The notes under the pieces: model-generated
What the model saw: the letters and a program-made list of their open reading frames with translations, nothing else
What the model was told of the DNA's origin: nothing
Databases searched by the model: none
Position numbers and translations under genes: made by a program
Part shown: positions 1 through 8,996 of the stretch, in pieces
Position numbering within the stretch: the first letter of the stretch is position 1
Layout: each line of letters begins with the position of its first letter
NCBI RefSeq assembly: GCF_021295395.1
Contig: NZ_JAIWOU010000001.1
Location: 2,434,501-2,498,500 of the forward strand
Source: Komagataeibacter sp. FNDCR2
GTDB lineage: Bacteria; Pseudomonadota; Alphaproteobacteria; Acetobacterales; Acetobacteraceae
Length of the DNA: 64,000 bases
Reading direction: 5' to 3'

Positions 1-1082
1 TACAGGCGCTTGCGACCGACCTGAATACGGCCCGGCAGAACGGGCGGACCTACCTGTTATGGGCGGGTGCCGCGGCGGAACAGGCGCAGGCCATGCCGCT
101 GGCTATTGGCCACGTGGCCGCCGCCCTTGCGCTGGACGACATGCCCGAGCAGGCGGCACACCTGTTCGATCAGGCCGAGAGCGCGCTGGGGGCAGCCAGG
201 ACGGGACGGCCCGGCCTGCTGGATATTGATTACTGGCGTTATGTCCGTGACCTGTCGGGGCTTGCGGCGCTGGCGGCCGAGGCACATGACACGAACAGGG
301 CGGCCGCGCTGATCCGGCGGTTCCAGTCCCTGCAACTCGGGGCTTCGGAACTGGACGGGACGGAGCAGACCGCCCTGCTGGAAGCCGCCGCGGCGCTGGA
401 TCAGGATGAACCGGGGCGGCGCATCCGTATGGGAACCGCCAGCAGTGCGGATCCGCTGCACCTGCCAGCCGCGTTCCCCCTGGGGGAGCAGGCCCTCGCG
501 CAGGGGATCAGCATGGAGAATACTGGCGACAAACCCCTCTATCGCACCCTGACCGTTCACGGCACGCCAGTGGGAGCGGTGCGGCCGCTCACCAACGGCA
601 TGGTCCTGACAGCCAGCGCGGTCAGCCTGAGCGGGGAACCTGTCGATGTGACGCACCTGAACCAGAACGACCGCTTCATCATGCGCTTTGACGGGGAGGT
701 ATCGGATAACGACATGCACCAGATCGGCCTTGTCGACCTGCTGCCTGCCGGGTGGGAGATCGAATCCGTGATCACACCGGGGAACGATGCCTATAAATTC
801 CTGGGGCACCTGGACCTTCCGCGCAGCGTCCAGGCGCGCGATGACAGGTTTGTCGCGGTGATGCGGGTCAACGACCCGGATGCGGACCTGTCCGCCGAGG
901 ATGATGACGGCGGCGATGGGTTGAAGCAGTCCGTCAATCCGCACGAGTTCCATGCCGCCTATATTGTCCGGGCCGTTACCCCGGGCACTTTCATCCGGCC
1001 CGAAATCCTGGCGGAGGACCTGAACCGGCCCATGATGCTGGCCCGCACGGCATCGTCCACCACCACGGTCATGGCGCGCTGA
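1..1082 (+). CDS. Bacterial alpha-2-macroglobulin, C-terminal part (5' end outside window)
   Basis: The reading frame is open from the first bases and ends with TGA at 1080-1082, leaving about 360 C-terminal residues. The last ~130 residues resemble the receptor-binding-like C-terminal domain of YfhM-type macroglobulins (roles for Leu-Pro-Ala-Gly-Trp-Glu-Ile and the closing Phe-x-Arg-Pro-Glu stretch). Bacterial macroglobulins are large periplasmic protease traps. The thioester motif CxEQ lies far upstream in this family and cannot be checked here. The gene ends 7 bp before a PBP1C gene, the usual macroglobulin-pbpC pairing, which supports the call more strongly than the sequence alone. It is probably co-transcribed with pbpC and thought to protect or act alongside peptidoglycan repair. 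Confidence 0.85.
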   Translation, partial: QALATDLNTARQNGRTYLLWAGAAAEQAQAMPLAIGHVAAALALDDMPEQAAHLFDQAESALGAARTGRPGLLDIDYWRYVRDLSGLAALAAEAHDTNRAAALIRRFQSLQLGASELDGTEQTALLEAAAALDQDEPGRRIRMGTASSADPLHLPAAFPLGEQALAQGISMENTGDKPLYRTLTVHGTPVGAVRPLTNGMVLTASAVSLSGEPVDVTHLNQNDRFIMRFDGEVSDNDMHQIGLVDLLPAGWEIESVITPGNDAYKFLGHLDLPRSVQARDDRFVAVMRVNDPDADLSAEDDDGGDGLKQSVNPHEFHAAYIVRAVTPGTFIRPEILAEDLNRPMMLARTASSTTTVMAR

Positions 1083-1089
1083 GCCGCCA

Positions 1090-3093
1090 TTGCGCCGGAC
1101 GCCCGCCGTTACCCTGACGCTCGGCCTGCTGGCGGCGATGGTGCTGTCGGCAGGCATGCTCTGGATACTCGACCGCCTGCTGCCGCCGGATCTGTCCCGC
1201 CTGCAAGCATCCGCCCTGATCCTGACTGAGCGCACCGGCGCGCGGCTGGACGGGCGGACAAGCGTGGACGGGGCGTGGCGGCTGCCGCTTGCGGCGTCAC
1301 AGGTTGATCCGGTCTACATGCACATGCTGCTTCTTACCGAAGACCGGCGGTTCTACTGGCATCCGGGTGTCGATCCGTTCTCCATGGCGCGTGCCGTTGG
1401 CCAGCTTGTCACGCGCGGCCATATCGTTTCGGGGGGATCGACGCTGGCCATGCAGGCTTCCCGCCTGCTCAGCCCGCACCGTCACAGCCTGCGTGGCAAG
1501 CTGCTGGACATGGCCCGCGCCATGCAACTGGAATGGCGTTATGGCCGCAGGGGGGTGCTGGACATCTACCTGACCCTGACGCCGGAAGGGGGTAATATCG
1601 AGGGGATCCGCGCGGCATCCCTGCTGTATTTCAATCACGAGCCCGATCACCTCGCGCGGCAGGAGGCCGCCGTGCTGGTGGCCATTCCCCGGCACCCGAC
1701 CACGTTGCGCCCCGGTCGCCACAGCGCACTGGCGCTGGCGGCCGCCCGGCGGGTGCTGCGCCGCACGGGGATGGGGCGGGGAGTGGAGAACGTCCCGTCC
1801 GATGCGGCTTCCCTGCCCGGGGCCGCCGCCATGCCGCATGCGGCTCCGGCGCTGCTTGCCCATGCATGGCGGGCCGGGCGGCGGGGCACCGTGCGTACGA
1901 CGCTTGATGGCAGGCTGCAACGCATGTTGCGCAGCGTCGTGGCCGCCCGTGACGCACCGTTGCGCGGAACCTTCGCCGCCCTTGTCGTCCGGCATGATGG
2001 GGGTGTGGCGGCCTGGATTGGCGGGGGCGAACATCAGTGTCCCGGCTGCGCGGTCGATCTGGTCCTGGCGCGGCGTTCGCCCGGTTCCACCCTGAAGCCA
2101 TTCATCTACGGCATGGCGTTTGACCGTGGGGTGCTGACACCGCGCACCCGGATCAGCGATGGCCGGATGAGCCTGTCAGGTTACGCACCGCATGATTTCG
2201 ACCAGAACTTCAGGGGTGAGACAACGGTTGCGGATGCCCTCAGGCAGTCACTCAACGTGCCTGCGGTACAGGCCCTGCGCCTGATCGGGCCGGATCATTT
2301 CCTGTCCCGTCTTGCCGCCTGTGGCGTGGTGCCCCGGCTGCCGGGCCGCGATACCGCGCCCGGCCTGGCGATCGCACTGGGTGGGGAAGGGATCTCGATG
2401 CATGACCTCGCCACGTTATATTCCGCCCTCAATCACGACGGCCAGGCCATGGTCCCGTATTTCGACGCGACCGGGCGCGCACCCGGCGCCAGCCTGCTTG
2501 GCCGGCGCGCGGCACAGGATGTACGCGCCATTCTGGAAGGGACACCGCCCCCACCGGGTACCGGACAGTGGAACCATGTCGCGTTCAAGACCGGCACGTC
2601 CTATGGCATGCGTGACGCCTGGGCTGCGGCGGTGACCGGACCATGGACCATTATCGTCTGGGCGGGCCGCCCGGATGGCACGGCCTCCCCCGGCATCACG
2701 GGCCGCGCAACGGCTGCGCCCCTGCTGGCGCATATCGTCAGCCTGCTGGAGCCGGATGGGGATATCATGGCATCTGGCGTGACACCCCGTCATCAGGCCA
2801 TACGCTATCTGTCACCCGCGCTGCGGCAGCTGGCCCGGCCCGGGGGGCCGCAGATCATCCTGCCCCGACCGGGCAGCGAAATGGAAAGCCGGGCTGATGA
2901 CGGCACCATGACCCCCATTGGCCTGGAGGCTGGCGGGGGAACGCCGCCCTATCGGTGGATGGTGAACGGAACGGGCCTGGAGGTGCCACCCGGAGCCATG
3001 CCGTCATGGTTGCCCGATGGTGTGGGTTATGCCCATATTTCCGTTATGGACATGCAGGGCCGCAGTGCCGCTGTGGATGTCAGGATTCGCTGA
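1090..3093 (+). CDS. pbpC: Penicillin-binding protein 1C (bifunctional peptidoglycan synthase)
   Basis: 667 residues from a TTG start 7 bp after the macroglobulin gene. An N-terminal membrane anchor (residues ~8-28) is followed by a GT51 glycosyltransferase domain with the catalytic-Glu segment TEDRRFYWHPGVD and the GGSTLAMQ motif. A transpeptidase domain follows with SxxK (Ser333 in STLK) and KTGTS (Lys500). The C-terminal ~90 residues fit the small BiPBP_C domain of PBP1C. The protein polymerises and crosslinks lipid II at the outer face of the inner membrane. Length is slightly short for the family (about 700-770) but all motifs are present. A hairpin repeat directly after the stop probably terminates transcription. 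Confidence 0.95.
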   Translation: MRRTPAVTLTLGLLAAMVLSAGMLWILDRLLPPDLSRLQASALILTERTGARLDGRTSVDGAWRLPLAASQVDPVYMHMLLLTEDRRFYWHPGVDPFSMARAVGQLVTRGHIVSGGSTLAMQASRLLSPHRHSLRGKLLDMARAMQLEWRYGRRGVLDIYLTLTPEGGNIEGIRAASLLYFNHEPDHLARQEAAVLVAIPRHPTTLRPGRHSALALAAARRVLRRTGMGRGVENVPSDAASLPGAAAMPHAAPALLAHAWRAGRRGTVRTTLDGRLQRMLRSVVAARDAPLRGTFAALVVRHDGGVAAWIGGGEHQCPGCAVDLVLARRSPGSTLKPFIYGMAFDRGVLTPRTRISDGRMSLSGYAPHDFDQNFRGETTVADALRQSLNVPAVQALRLIGPDHFLSRLAACGVVPRLPGRDTAPGLAIALGGEGISMHDLATLYSALNHDGQAMVPYFDATGRAPGASLLGRRAAQDVRAILEGTPPPPGTGQWNHVAFKTGTSYGMRDAWAAAVTGPWTIIVWAGRPDGTASPGITGRATAAPLLAHIVSLLEPDGDIMASGVTPRHQAIRYLSPALRQLARPGGPQIILPRPGSEMESRADDGTMTPIGLEAGGGTPPYRWMVNGTGLEVPPGAMPSWLPDGVGYAHISVMDMQGRSAAVDVRIR

Positions 3094-3166
3094 GAAGCTG
3101 CCTTTTTTCAAAAAGGCGGCGTTTCCTGAAGCCTTTTGAAAAGAGCTTCCCCCAAGACTTCCTTAT
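3094..3166 (+). repeat. Double-hairpin intergenic repeat, copy 1
   Basis: Two adjacent inverted repeats follow pbpC: 3097-3120 (a GCxGCC stem with a T/A-rich centre) and 3128-3149 (GAAGC...GCTTC), then a tail ending in ACTTCCTTATGG. The same order of elements, inverted, is found at 58516-58594, and shorter relatives lie at 26036-26082 and 43971-44014. It may act as a transcription terminator here. Confidence 0.7.
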
Positions 3167-3259
3167 GGCAGGCAGACTTTCCCACCCGGAAGCGCATGGG
3201 CTGCCGTGGATCACGTTAAGACGTAATGTGTTGATTTATAATGGATATGAAGTGATTTG

Positions 3260-3565
3260 TGGTGTCCGCGGCGGGATTCGAACCCACGGCCCCAGGATTC
3301 ATGCCACTTCGGCTTTCGCCGCCGCCATGGTGGCATGGCGTTCGTGGTCTGGACTGTCCCTTCACCATGGGCCGTAAGCGGCCGACAGGTGCTGCCCATC
3401 CAGTCTCTACACCTTGCCGGAGAAACAACCGGCCTTGGCTCGGGATTGGCACGGCGTTAGCCAGAGCGTTCCCCGAATTTGAGCAGATCCGTCACGTGGT
3501 TTCCCGTCGTGACGCCCAATTGAAAACCAGGAATCCTGTGCTCTATCCGGCTGAGCTACGCGGAC
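3260..3565 (-). tRNA. tRNA-Arg(CCU), interrupted by a group I intron
   Basis: On the minus strand exon 1 is 3565-3529 (G1 to U36) and exon 2 is 3299-3263, with an encoded CCA at 3262-3260. Joining the exons gives a complete cloverleaf: acceptor GTCCGCG/CGCGGAC, D-arm GCTC/GAGC, anticodon stem CAGGA/TCCTG with the 7-nt loop TTCCTAA (anticodon CCU), 5-nt variable loop, and T-arm GTGGG/CCCGC around TTCGAAT. The split falls exactly after the third anticodon base. This tRNA reads AGG, a rare Arg codon in GC-rich bacteria. Without intron removal the molecule could not function, so the gene depends on splicing. Confidence 0.95.
3300..3528 (-). ncRNA. Group I self-splicing intron (229 nt) in tRNA-Arg(CCU)
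   Basis: The insert follows U36 and ends in G, the expected U.G at the 5' splice site and terminal omega-G. On the minus strand I can trace P2 (CGTCACG/CGTGACG with a GGGAAACC loop end), P3 (CTGCTC at 3486-3481 with GGGCAG at 3397-3392), the P7 strands AGACTG (3406-3401) and CAGTCC (3356-3351), P8 (CACC...GGTG), an extra hairpin CGCCATG/CATGGCG (3340-3323) and a P9 GAAA tetraloop (3320-3311). Core segments closely match those I recall from the small Azoarcus tRNA-Ile and Agrobacterium tRNA-Arg introns (IC3 type). There is no room for a homing endonuclease. Confidence 0.93.
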
Positions 3566-3576
3566 ACACGCAGGCT

Positions 3577-3604
3577 TTCTAACCGAGCCAGCCCGGCCGG
3601 GCAA
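3577..3604 (-). promoter_or_regulatory. Possible sigma-70 promoter of the tRNA-Arg gene
   Basis: On the minus strand a TTGCCC (3604-3599) and a TTAGAA (3582-3577) are separated by 16 bp, placing a start site a few bases before the tRNA 5' end at 3565. Sequence resemblance only. Confidence 0.35.
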
Positions 3605-3640
3605 GGTGTTTTCCGGGGGCGGCCATGGAATATTCGCGCC

Positions 3641-4660
3641 TTAACGCCGCCTGCGGTCATGCTGCGCCTGCGCGCACAGGCGGGCGACATGGCGCAGGCA
3701 CAGCACGGTCTCCGGGCTGCCGGTCTGTTTGCAGGCCAGTTCCAGCGCCTGCGTTTCGTCCGCCGCGCGCAGCAGGGCGGCAGCGGACCATATGCCCAGT
3801 GCCTGTGAGAAACTGTCGGTTCGCTTGAAGAACACAGGCGGCCGCAACTGCCGCATGGCGTCCGCCCGGCTCATGCCGCCATCCATCGCGATCCGCGCAC
3901 GGCGCAGGCGGTGGATATGCGACAGCAGCACCCGCGTCAGCGCCACCGGGCTGCTGCCATCGGTCGTAAGGGCCCGTTCCGCCGCCGCGTCGGCCCCCCT
4001 GCGGTCGCCCGCCATGGCGGCGAAGGCCGCGTCTTCCAGCGAAACGCCAGCGGCATCTCCCACACAGGCCCGCACATCCTCCAGCCCCAGCCTGCCGCCC
4101 TTTCCGGCGAACAGGGCCAGTTTTTCCACCTCGCTGCGGGTGGCGGCCCGGTCGGGGCCGGCGCGTTCAACCATCCAGCCCAGCGCATCGGGGTCGATGC
4201 CGACATCCTGCGCCGACAGCATCTGCCGGATCGCGCCTTCAAGCGCGCGGCCTTCCTCCGGGTAGCAGCCGATCACGCCGCACAGGCGGTCCTTCTCGGC
4301 AAAGGCGCGCAGCTTCGCGCGGGACGCCAGCCCCGGCGCTTCCATAATGACCAGCGTATCCGACGCCCGCGCCAGACTGCGCTGAAGGGAGGCCAGCAGC
4401 CCGTCACCCGCCTCCCGCACCCAGATCACGCGCCGCCCGCCGCTCAGGGAAAGGGCGGTCGTCTCCTCTTCCAGCCGGTCATGCTCCTCGCGGCCCAGAA
4501 CCGCGACACGGAAGGGGTCGTCCAGATCGGGGCAGATGGCTTTCGCCGCCGTTGTGGCGCGCTCACGGATCAGCCCGGCATCGTCCCCATGCAAGATGAT
4601 GGCCCGCAGCGCGCCCGGCGCCTGCAACGTGGCGTTGATGGCGCGGGCTTCGATCTTCAC
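3641..4660 (-). CDS. holA: DNA polymerase III delta subunit
   Basis: 339 residues, normal for HolA. The delta subunit opens the beta sliding clamp inside the clamp loader complex. The N-terminal half has the AAA+-like fold pattern with a degenerate nucleotide site, as expected for delta (LILHGDDAGLIRERA, then VIWVREAGDG and LVIMEAPGL), and the helical C-terminal half has the family's SPVALTRVLLSHIHRLRRA segment. The start overlaps the lptE stop by 4 bp (ATGA), so the two are translationally coupled, the conserved lptE-holA order of Gram-negative bacteria. It is the last gene of a minus-strand operon DUF3576-leuS-lptE-holA. Confidence 0.93.
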   Translation of the reverse strand: MKIEARAINATLQAPGALRAIILHGDDAGLIRERATTAAKAICPDLDDPFRVAVLGREEHDRLEEETTALSLSGGRRVIWVREAGDGLLASLQRSLARASDTLVIMEAPGLASRAKLRAFAEKDRLCGVIGCYPEEGRALEGAIRQMLSAQDVGIDPDALGWMVERAGPDRAATRSEVEKLALFAGKGGRLGLEDVRACVGDAAGVSLEDAAFAAMAGDRRGADAAAERALTTDGSSPVALTRVLLSHIHRLRRARIAMDGGMSRADAMRQLRPPVFFKRTDSFSQALGIWSAAALLRAADETQALELACKQTGSPETVLCLRHVARLCAQAQHDRRRR

Positions 4661-5505
4661 TGGTTTTCGTTGCCCCCGATGCTGATGCCCGAACTGCCAC
4701 CGGGTTCACTGTCCGATGTATCGGGCTCCGGGCGCTCGCGTGGCGTGGGGGCGGGGGCATTGTCCATCGGCACGCTGCCGGTGGAAGTATCCATGTCCTC
4801 GTTATTCTGCTCGTTAAGCTGGGCGTCGGTCCGGCCCGTGGCCAGCGCGGGCAGGCCATCGGCCCCCGGCTGCTGGGCGGGCATCTGGTTGTTGGGGTTG
4901 ACGATGCTGTTGGGGTCGACATAGCGCGGCTGGTTCTGGTCCGTGGCCGAACCGCTTACGGCAGGTCTGGCATGGGTGCGGAACCAGACGGCGACCTGCT
5001 GCGTAATCTGCTCCGCCATGTTCCTGGCGACGCGGGTACGCACGTTTTCCAAGTTCAGGGTCAGGGCGAAATACTGTTCGTAGTTGTTATTGACGCCATC
5101 CACCACCGAGGCATCGCCACTGGCCAGCAGTTGCGGTTCATCCGCCATGGTATAGAGACGCCAGTGGGCAAAGGCCGTGGTGCGCGTGCGGCCGCTGGTG
5201 TTGTCGGCATGGATGTCGACAGCTTCGTTCATGATGTAGGTATTGATATGCAGTGCGTAGCCCGTCGGGTTTTCCGGCCCGGCGCCTGACAGGTCCTGTT
5301 GCAGGAACTGGCGCAACTGCTGGCCGTACCGTTCCTTGATGACCGGCACGTAAACCTGTTTCAGTTCCGCCAGCACGTTCCCGACCGTGGGCTTGCCGTC
5401 GGCCCCCAGATGGGTTCCCGTCGTCTTGTACATCGGGGAAAAGCCGCACCCCGCCACGACAAGCAGGGCGCAGAACATGCCGGTGCGACGGACGGGATGC
5501 GCCAT
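4657..5505 (-). CDS. lptE: LPS-assembly lipoprotein LptE
   Basis: 282 residues beginning with a lipoprotein signal; the lipobox is LVVAGC followed by GFSPMY, a typical LptE start. LptE sits in the outer membrane as the plug of LptD and helps deliver LPS to the surface. Here the conserved region covers roughly residues 20-180. The last ~100 residues are rich in Asn, Gln, Asp and Pro, look unstructured, and make the protein longer than the usual ~170-200 residues. It lies 2 bp downstream of leuS and overlaps holA, the standard gene order. The low-complexity tail is the unusual part; its role is unknown. Confidence 0.9.
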   Translation of the reverse strand: MAHPVRRTGMFCALLVVAGCGFSPMYKTTGTHLGADGKPTVGNVLAELKQVYVPVIKERYGQQLRQFLQQDLSGAGPENPTGYALHINTYIMNEAVDIHADNTSGRTRTTAFAHWRLYTMADEPQLLASGDASVVDGVNNNYEQYFALTLNLENVRTRVARNMAEQITQQVAVWFRTHARPAVSGSATDQNQPRYVDPNSIVNPNNQMPAQQPGADGLPALATGRTDAQLNEQNNEDMDTSTGSVPMDNAPAPTPRERPEPDTSDSEPGGSSGISIGGNENQ

Positions 5506-5507
5506 CT

Positions 5508-8141
5508 CTATTTCGCAACCACGAAGTTGACGATCCGGCCCGGCACATGGATGCGTTTGACAATGCGCGCCCCTTCCAGCAGGCGCGCCACGTTCGGCTC
5601 GGCTTCCGCCAGGGCGATGACCCTGTCCGCCGGCATGTCGGGCGGCACGGCGATGGTGCCGCGCAGCTTGCCCATGATCTGCACCGCGATGGTCAGTTCA
5701 CTGGCCCTGAGCAGTTCAGGAATCGCGGAAGGCCATGCGCGTTCGACAACCGGACGGCCATCGGGTTCAAGCAGCGCCATCATCGCTTCCGCCTGGTGTG
5801 GCACCATGGGCGCGCAGAGCAGGGAGATGACGGTGGCGGCCTCGCGGCGGGCGAAGGCCATGCCGTCTTCCCTCGCCACCTTCTCGGCATCCGCCAGGGC
5901 GGAGGTCAGTTCATGCAGGCGGGCCACGGCCACATTGGCGCTGAAGGCTTCCAGCGCCTCCGTGATTGCCGCGGTGGCGCGGTGCGTGGTCCGGCGCAGC
6001 CCGTCCGCCGCGCGGGAGAACGTTTCGGGGCAGGGGCAGGCCGCCGGGGTCTGTTCGGCCACGGTGCGCACGACGCGGAACAGGCGCTGGAGGAAGCGGG
6101 CCGAAGCGGCGACACCGGATTCGGTCCATTCCATGTCGCGTTCCGGCGGGCTGTCGGACAGCACGAACCACCGCGCGGTATCCGCGCCGAAACGCTCGAT
6201 GATGGCGACGGGCGCGACCGTATTGCGCTTGGACTTGGACATTTTTTCCACCCGCCCGATGGTGACGGGCGCGCCGGTGTCGCGGCGGGTGGCGCTGTCG
6301 GCCCTGCGTTCGACTTCCTCGGGGTAGAGCCAGTTGCCTTCGGCGTCACGGTAGCTTTCGTGGTTGACCATGCCCTGCGTGAACAGCCCGGCAAAGGGTT
6401 CATCCACATGCAGGTGGCCCGTCTCATGCATCGCGCGGGTGAAGAAGCGGGCATAGAGCAGGTGCAGGATCGCATGTTCGATCCCGCCGATATACTGGTC
6501 CACCGGCAGCCAGCCATCGGCGGCGGCGGGCAGGGTGGGGGTGGCCGCCTGCGGGGCGGTGAAGCGGGCGAAATACCATGAACTGTCCACGAAGGTGTCG
6601 CAGGTATCGGTCTCGCGCAGCGCGGGTTTGCCGCAGGACGGGCAGGCGACATGCTTCCATGTCGGGTGATGCTCCAGCGGGTTGCCGGGGCGGTCGAATG
6701 TCACGTCGTCGGGCAGGATGACGGGAAGCTGGTCATCCGGCACGGGCTGCGCGCCGCAATCGGTGCAGTGGATGACGGGAATGGGGCAGCCCCAGTAACG
6801 CTGGCGCGAAATGCCCCAGTCGCGCAGGCGCCAGTTGACCACGCCGTGGCCAAGCCCCAGGCCCTCCAGCCGGGTGATGGCTTCCTTCTTCGCGGCGTCG
6901 GTGTCCAGGCCGTCCAGAAAACCCGAATTGAACAGCGTGCCCTGTCCCTCATACGGCTTGTCCGTGGCGGTGAAGGTCGCGGCCTCCGCGCCGGGCGGCA
7001 GGATGACCGTGGCGAAGGGCAGGTTGTACCTGCGCGCGAAGTCGAAGTCGCGCTGGTCGCCGCAGGGGCAGCCGAACACCGCGCCCGTGCCGTAATCCAT
7101 CAGCACGAAGTTCGCGATCCAGACCGGGAACGAGCGGTCGGGCATGAACGGGTGCGCCACGCGCAGCCCCGTGTCGAATCCGCGCTTTTCAGCGGTTTCG
7201 ATCGCCTCTTCCGATGTGCCGAGCCGGTGACATTCGGCAATGAATTCCGCAGCCCCCGCATTTTTGGCCGCGACCTTGGCCGCGAGTGGGTGGTCGGCCG
7301 CGATGGCAAGGAAGGACATGCCGAACAGCGTATCGGGGCGGGTGGTGAATACCTCCACCGAATCAAGGTCGGTATCGAAACCCGTGGGGGGTTCATGCAG
7401 CCCGAAGCGGACGCGCGCGCCCTCCGAACGGCCGATCCAGCGTTCCTGCATGGTGCGCACCCGTTCGGGCCAGCGCGGCAGGGTGGACAGGCCCTCAAGC
7501 AGTTGCGGCGCGAAACGGGTGATGCGCAGGAACCACTGCGAAAGCTTTTTCTGTTCGATCAGCGCGCCGGAGCGCCAGCCGCGCCCGTCCACCACCTGTT
7601 CATTGGCCAGCACGGTCTGGTCCACGGGATCCCAGTTGACCCAGCTTTCACGCCGTTCGACCAGGCCGCCTTTGAGCATGTCCACGAACAGCTTCTGCTG
7701 CTTGCCATAATAGTCCGGCAGGCAGGTCGCGATCTCGCGGTCCCAGTTGAACGAGAAGCCAAGCCGCTTGAGCGTCGCGCGCATGGCGGCGATGTTGTCC
7801 ATCGTCCATTTGCCCGGATGCACGCCGCGTTCGCGTGCCGCGTTTTCCGCTGGCAGGCCAAATGCGTCCCACCCCATCGGGTGCAGCACGCTGAAGCCGC
7901 GCGCCCGCTTGTAACGCGCCACCACATCCCCCAGCGTGTAGTTGCGCACATGGCCCATGTGCAACTGGCCCGACGGGTAGGGAAACATTTCCAGCACATA
8001 GTATTTGGGCCGGTCGGCGGGCGGCACGTCGGGAACATTGAAGATGCCCGAAGACGCCCAGCGTTCCTGCCACTGTGGTTCTGCCGTGTGGAAGTCATAG
8101 GCGGGGGTGGCGCTGTCCGGTGGGGTGCTGGTTTCGGTCAT
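5508..8141 (-). CDS. leuS: Leucyl-tRNA synthetase
   Basis: 877 residues, the expected length. It charges tRNA-Leu with leucine in the cytoplasm. The class I HIGH signature is in [15 protein letters not shown] near residue 55 and KMSKS is in [11 protein letters not shown] near residue 635. The CP1 editing domain lies between them, and a zinc-finger-like CTDCGA...CPSCGK pair occurs near the middle. The ATG start is about 100 bp downstream of the DUF3576 gene and the stop is 2 bp before lptE, so it is the second gene of the operon. All expected domains are present. Confidence 0.98.
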   Translation of the reverse strand: MTETSTPPDSATPAYDFHTAEPQWQERWASSGIFNVPDVPPADRPKYYVLEMFPYPSGQLHMGHVRNYTLGDVVARYKRARGFSVLHPMGWDAFGLPAENAARERGVHPGKWTMDNIAAMRATLKRLGFSFNWDREIATCLPDYYGKQQKLFVDMLKGGLVERRESWVNWDPVDQTVLANEQVVDGRGWRSGALIEQKKLSQWFLRITRFAPQLLEGLSTLPRWPERVRTMQERWIGRSEGARVRFGLHEPPTGFDTDLDSVEVFTTRPDTLFGMSFLAIAADHPLAAKVAAKNAGAAEFIAECHRLGTSEEAIETAEKRGFDTGLRVAHPFMPDRSFPVWIANFVLMDYGTGAVFGCPCGDQRDFDFARRYNLPFATVILPPGAEAATFTATDKPYEGQGTLFNSGFLDGLDTDAAKKEAITRLEGLGLGHGVVNWRLRDWGISRQRYWGCPIPVIHCTDCGAQPVPDDQLPVILPDDVTFDRPGNPLEHHPTWKHVACPSCGKPALRETDTCDTFVDSSWYFARFTAPQAATPTLPAAADGWLPVDQYIGGIEHAILHLLYARFFTRAMHETGHLHVDEPFAGLFTQGMVNHESYRDAEGNWLYPEEVERRADSATRRDTGAPVTIGRVEKMSKSKRNTVAPVAIIERFGADTARWFVLSDSPPERDMEWTESGVAASARFLQRLFRVVRTVAEQTPAACPCPETFSRAADGLRRTTHRATAAITEALEAFSANVAVARLHELTSALADAEKVAREDGMAFARREAATVISLLCAPMVPHQAEAMMALLEPDGRPVVERAWPSAIPELLRASELTIAVQIMGKLRGTIAVPPDMPADRVIALAEAEPNVARLLEGARIVKRIHVPGRIVNFVVAK

Positions 8142-8241
8142 CTTCTTCTGGTTTCGGTATGCGGGTGGCGGGCGGCGATGGCCCGCGGGAAGGCGCGGGC
8201 CGCGCGAAAGGCGGCGGCCCGGCGGGGAAAAACGTGCGTGC

Positions 8242-8769
8242 TCAGTGCTGTCCGCTATCGGTCCGGAGCTGGCGCGCGCGCGTCAGGATACGCGCCGTGA
8301 TGTCGGATACGGTATTGGCGGCGACAGGGGTATCAACCCACTGGTTGTCCTGGAACGCCTGACGGAACACCGATACGCGCAGCGCGTCCGAGCGCAGGCT
8401 GCGCGAGAGGATGAAGCAGGTGATCTTGAAGCGTTCATCCTTGGTGGCGGGGGGGGTGTACCAGTCCGTCAGGATCACGCCCGCCACCGCATCGGCGGAG
8501 GCGAACGGCATGAACGACAGGGTATCGAGCGCGCCGCGCCACAGGAAGGCGTTGACGCCGTTGCTCTCCAGCGGGGTGGACCCGCCATTGGCCCCGCGAT
8601 CTTCCTTGAGCAGGTGATTTTGCGGTATGGCCAGCCCGCTCCTGTCATGTGGCCCGGAACCGCAGCCGGCCAGCAGGGAGGCGGCCAGCAGGGCAGGCAG
8701 GGCCACGCACGGCCGCAGGCGGCGGCCCGATGGGGCGGAGGGGGCGGAATGGAACGGGCGAAGGGTCAT
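8242..8769 (-). CDS. DUF3576 family lipoprotein
   Basis: 175 residues. The N-terminus has a basic region, a hydrophobic stretch and the lipobox LLAGC at about residue 35, so it is probably an outer-membrane or periplasmic lipoprotein. The body contains the segment [31 protein letters not shown], characteristic of the alphaproteobacterial DUF3576 family, whose function is not known to me. The gene is the first of the leuS-lptE-holA operon, and its linkage to lptE suggests, without proving, an envelope role. It diverges from the GH3-like gene across 227 bp that must hold both promoters. Confidence 0.85.
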   Translation of the reverse strand: MTLRPFHSAPSAPSGRRLRPCVALPALLAASLLAGCGSGPHDRSGLAIPQNHLLKEDRGANGGSTPLESNGVNAFLWRGALDTLSFMPFASADAVAGVILTDWYTPPATKDERFKITCFILSRSLRSDALRVSVFRQAFQDNQWVDTPVAANTVSDITARILTRARQLRTDSGQH

Positions 8770-8996
8770 GATGCCTCTGTGGACGCCGGGGATGGCCCCC
8801 GCATGTGGTGATCCGGCCCCGCGCCGTTCCCGCCGGGGTAAGCCGGGCGGGCGGCGTGGTGGCCTGTCGCATTGTCCCTGTCTTCATATCGCGCCCCGCC
8901 AGTCCCGCCAAGTCGCACGGGCACTTTACCCCTGCCTGCGTGACAATCCGCCCATTTGGGCGCAAAAATGGCGTAGCCTTTCACTGCTGATGGGAC

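Noticed and set aside
3211-3604. Several overlapping small frames over the tRNA region
   Set aside because: They arise inside the intron and tRNA exons; the RNA explanation is complete.
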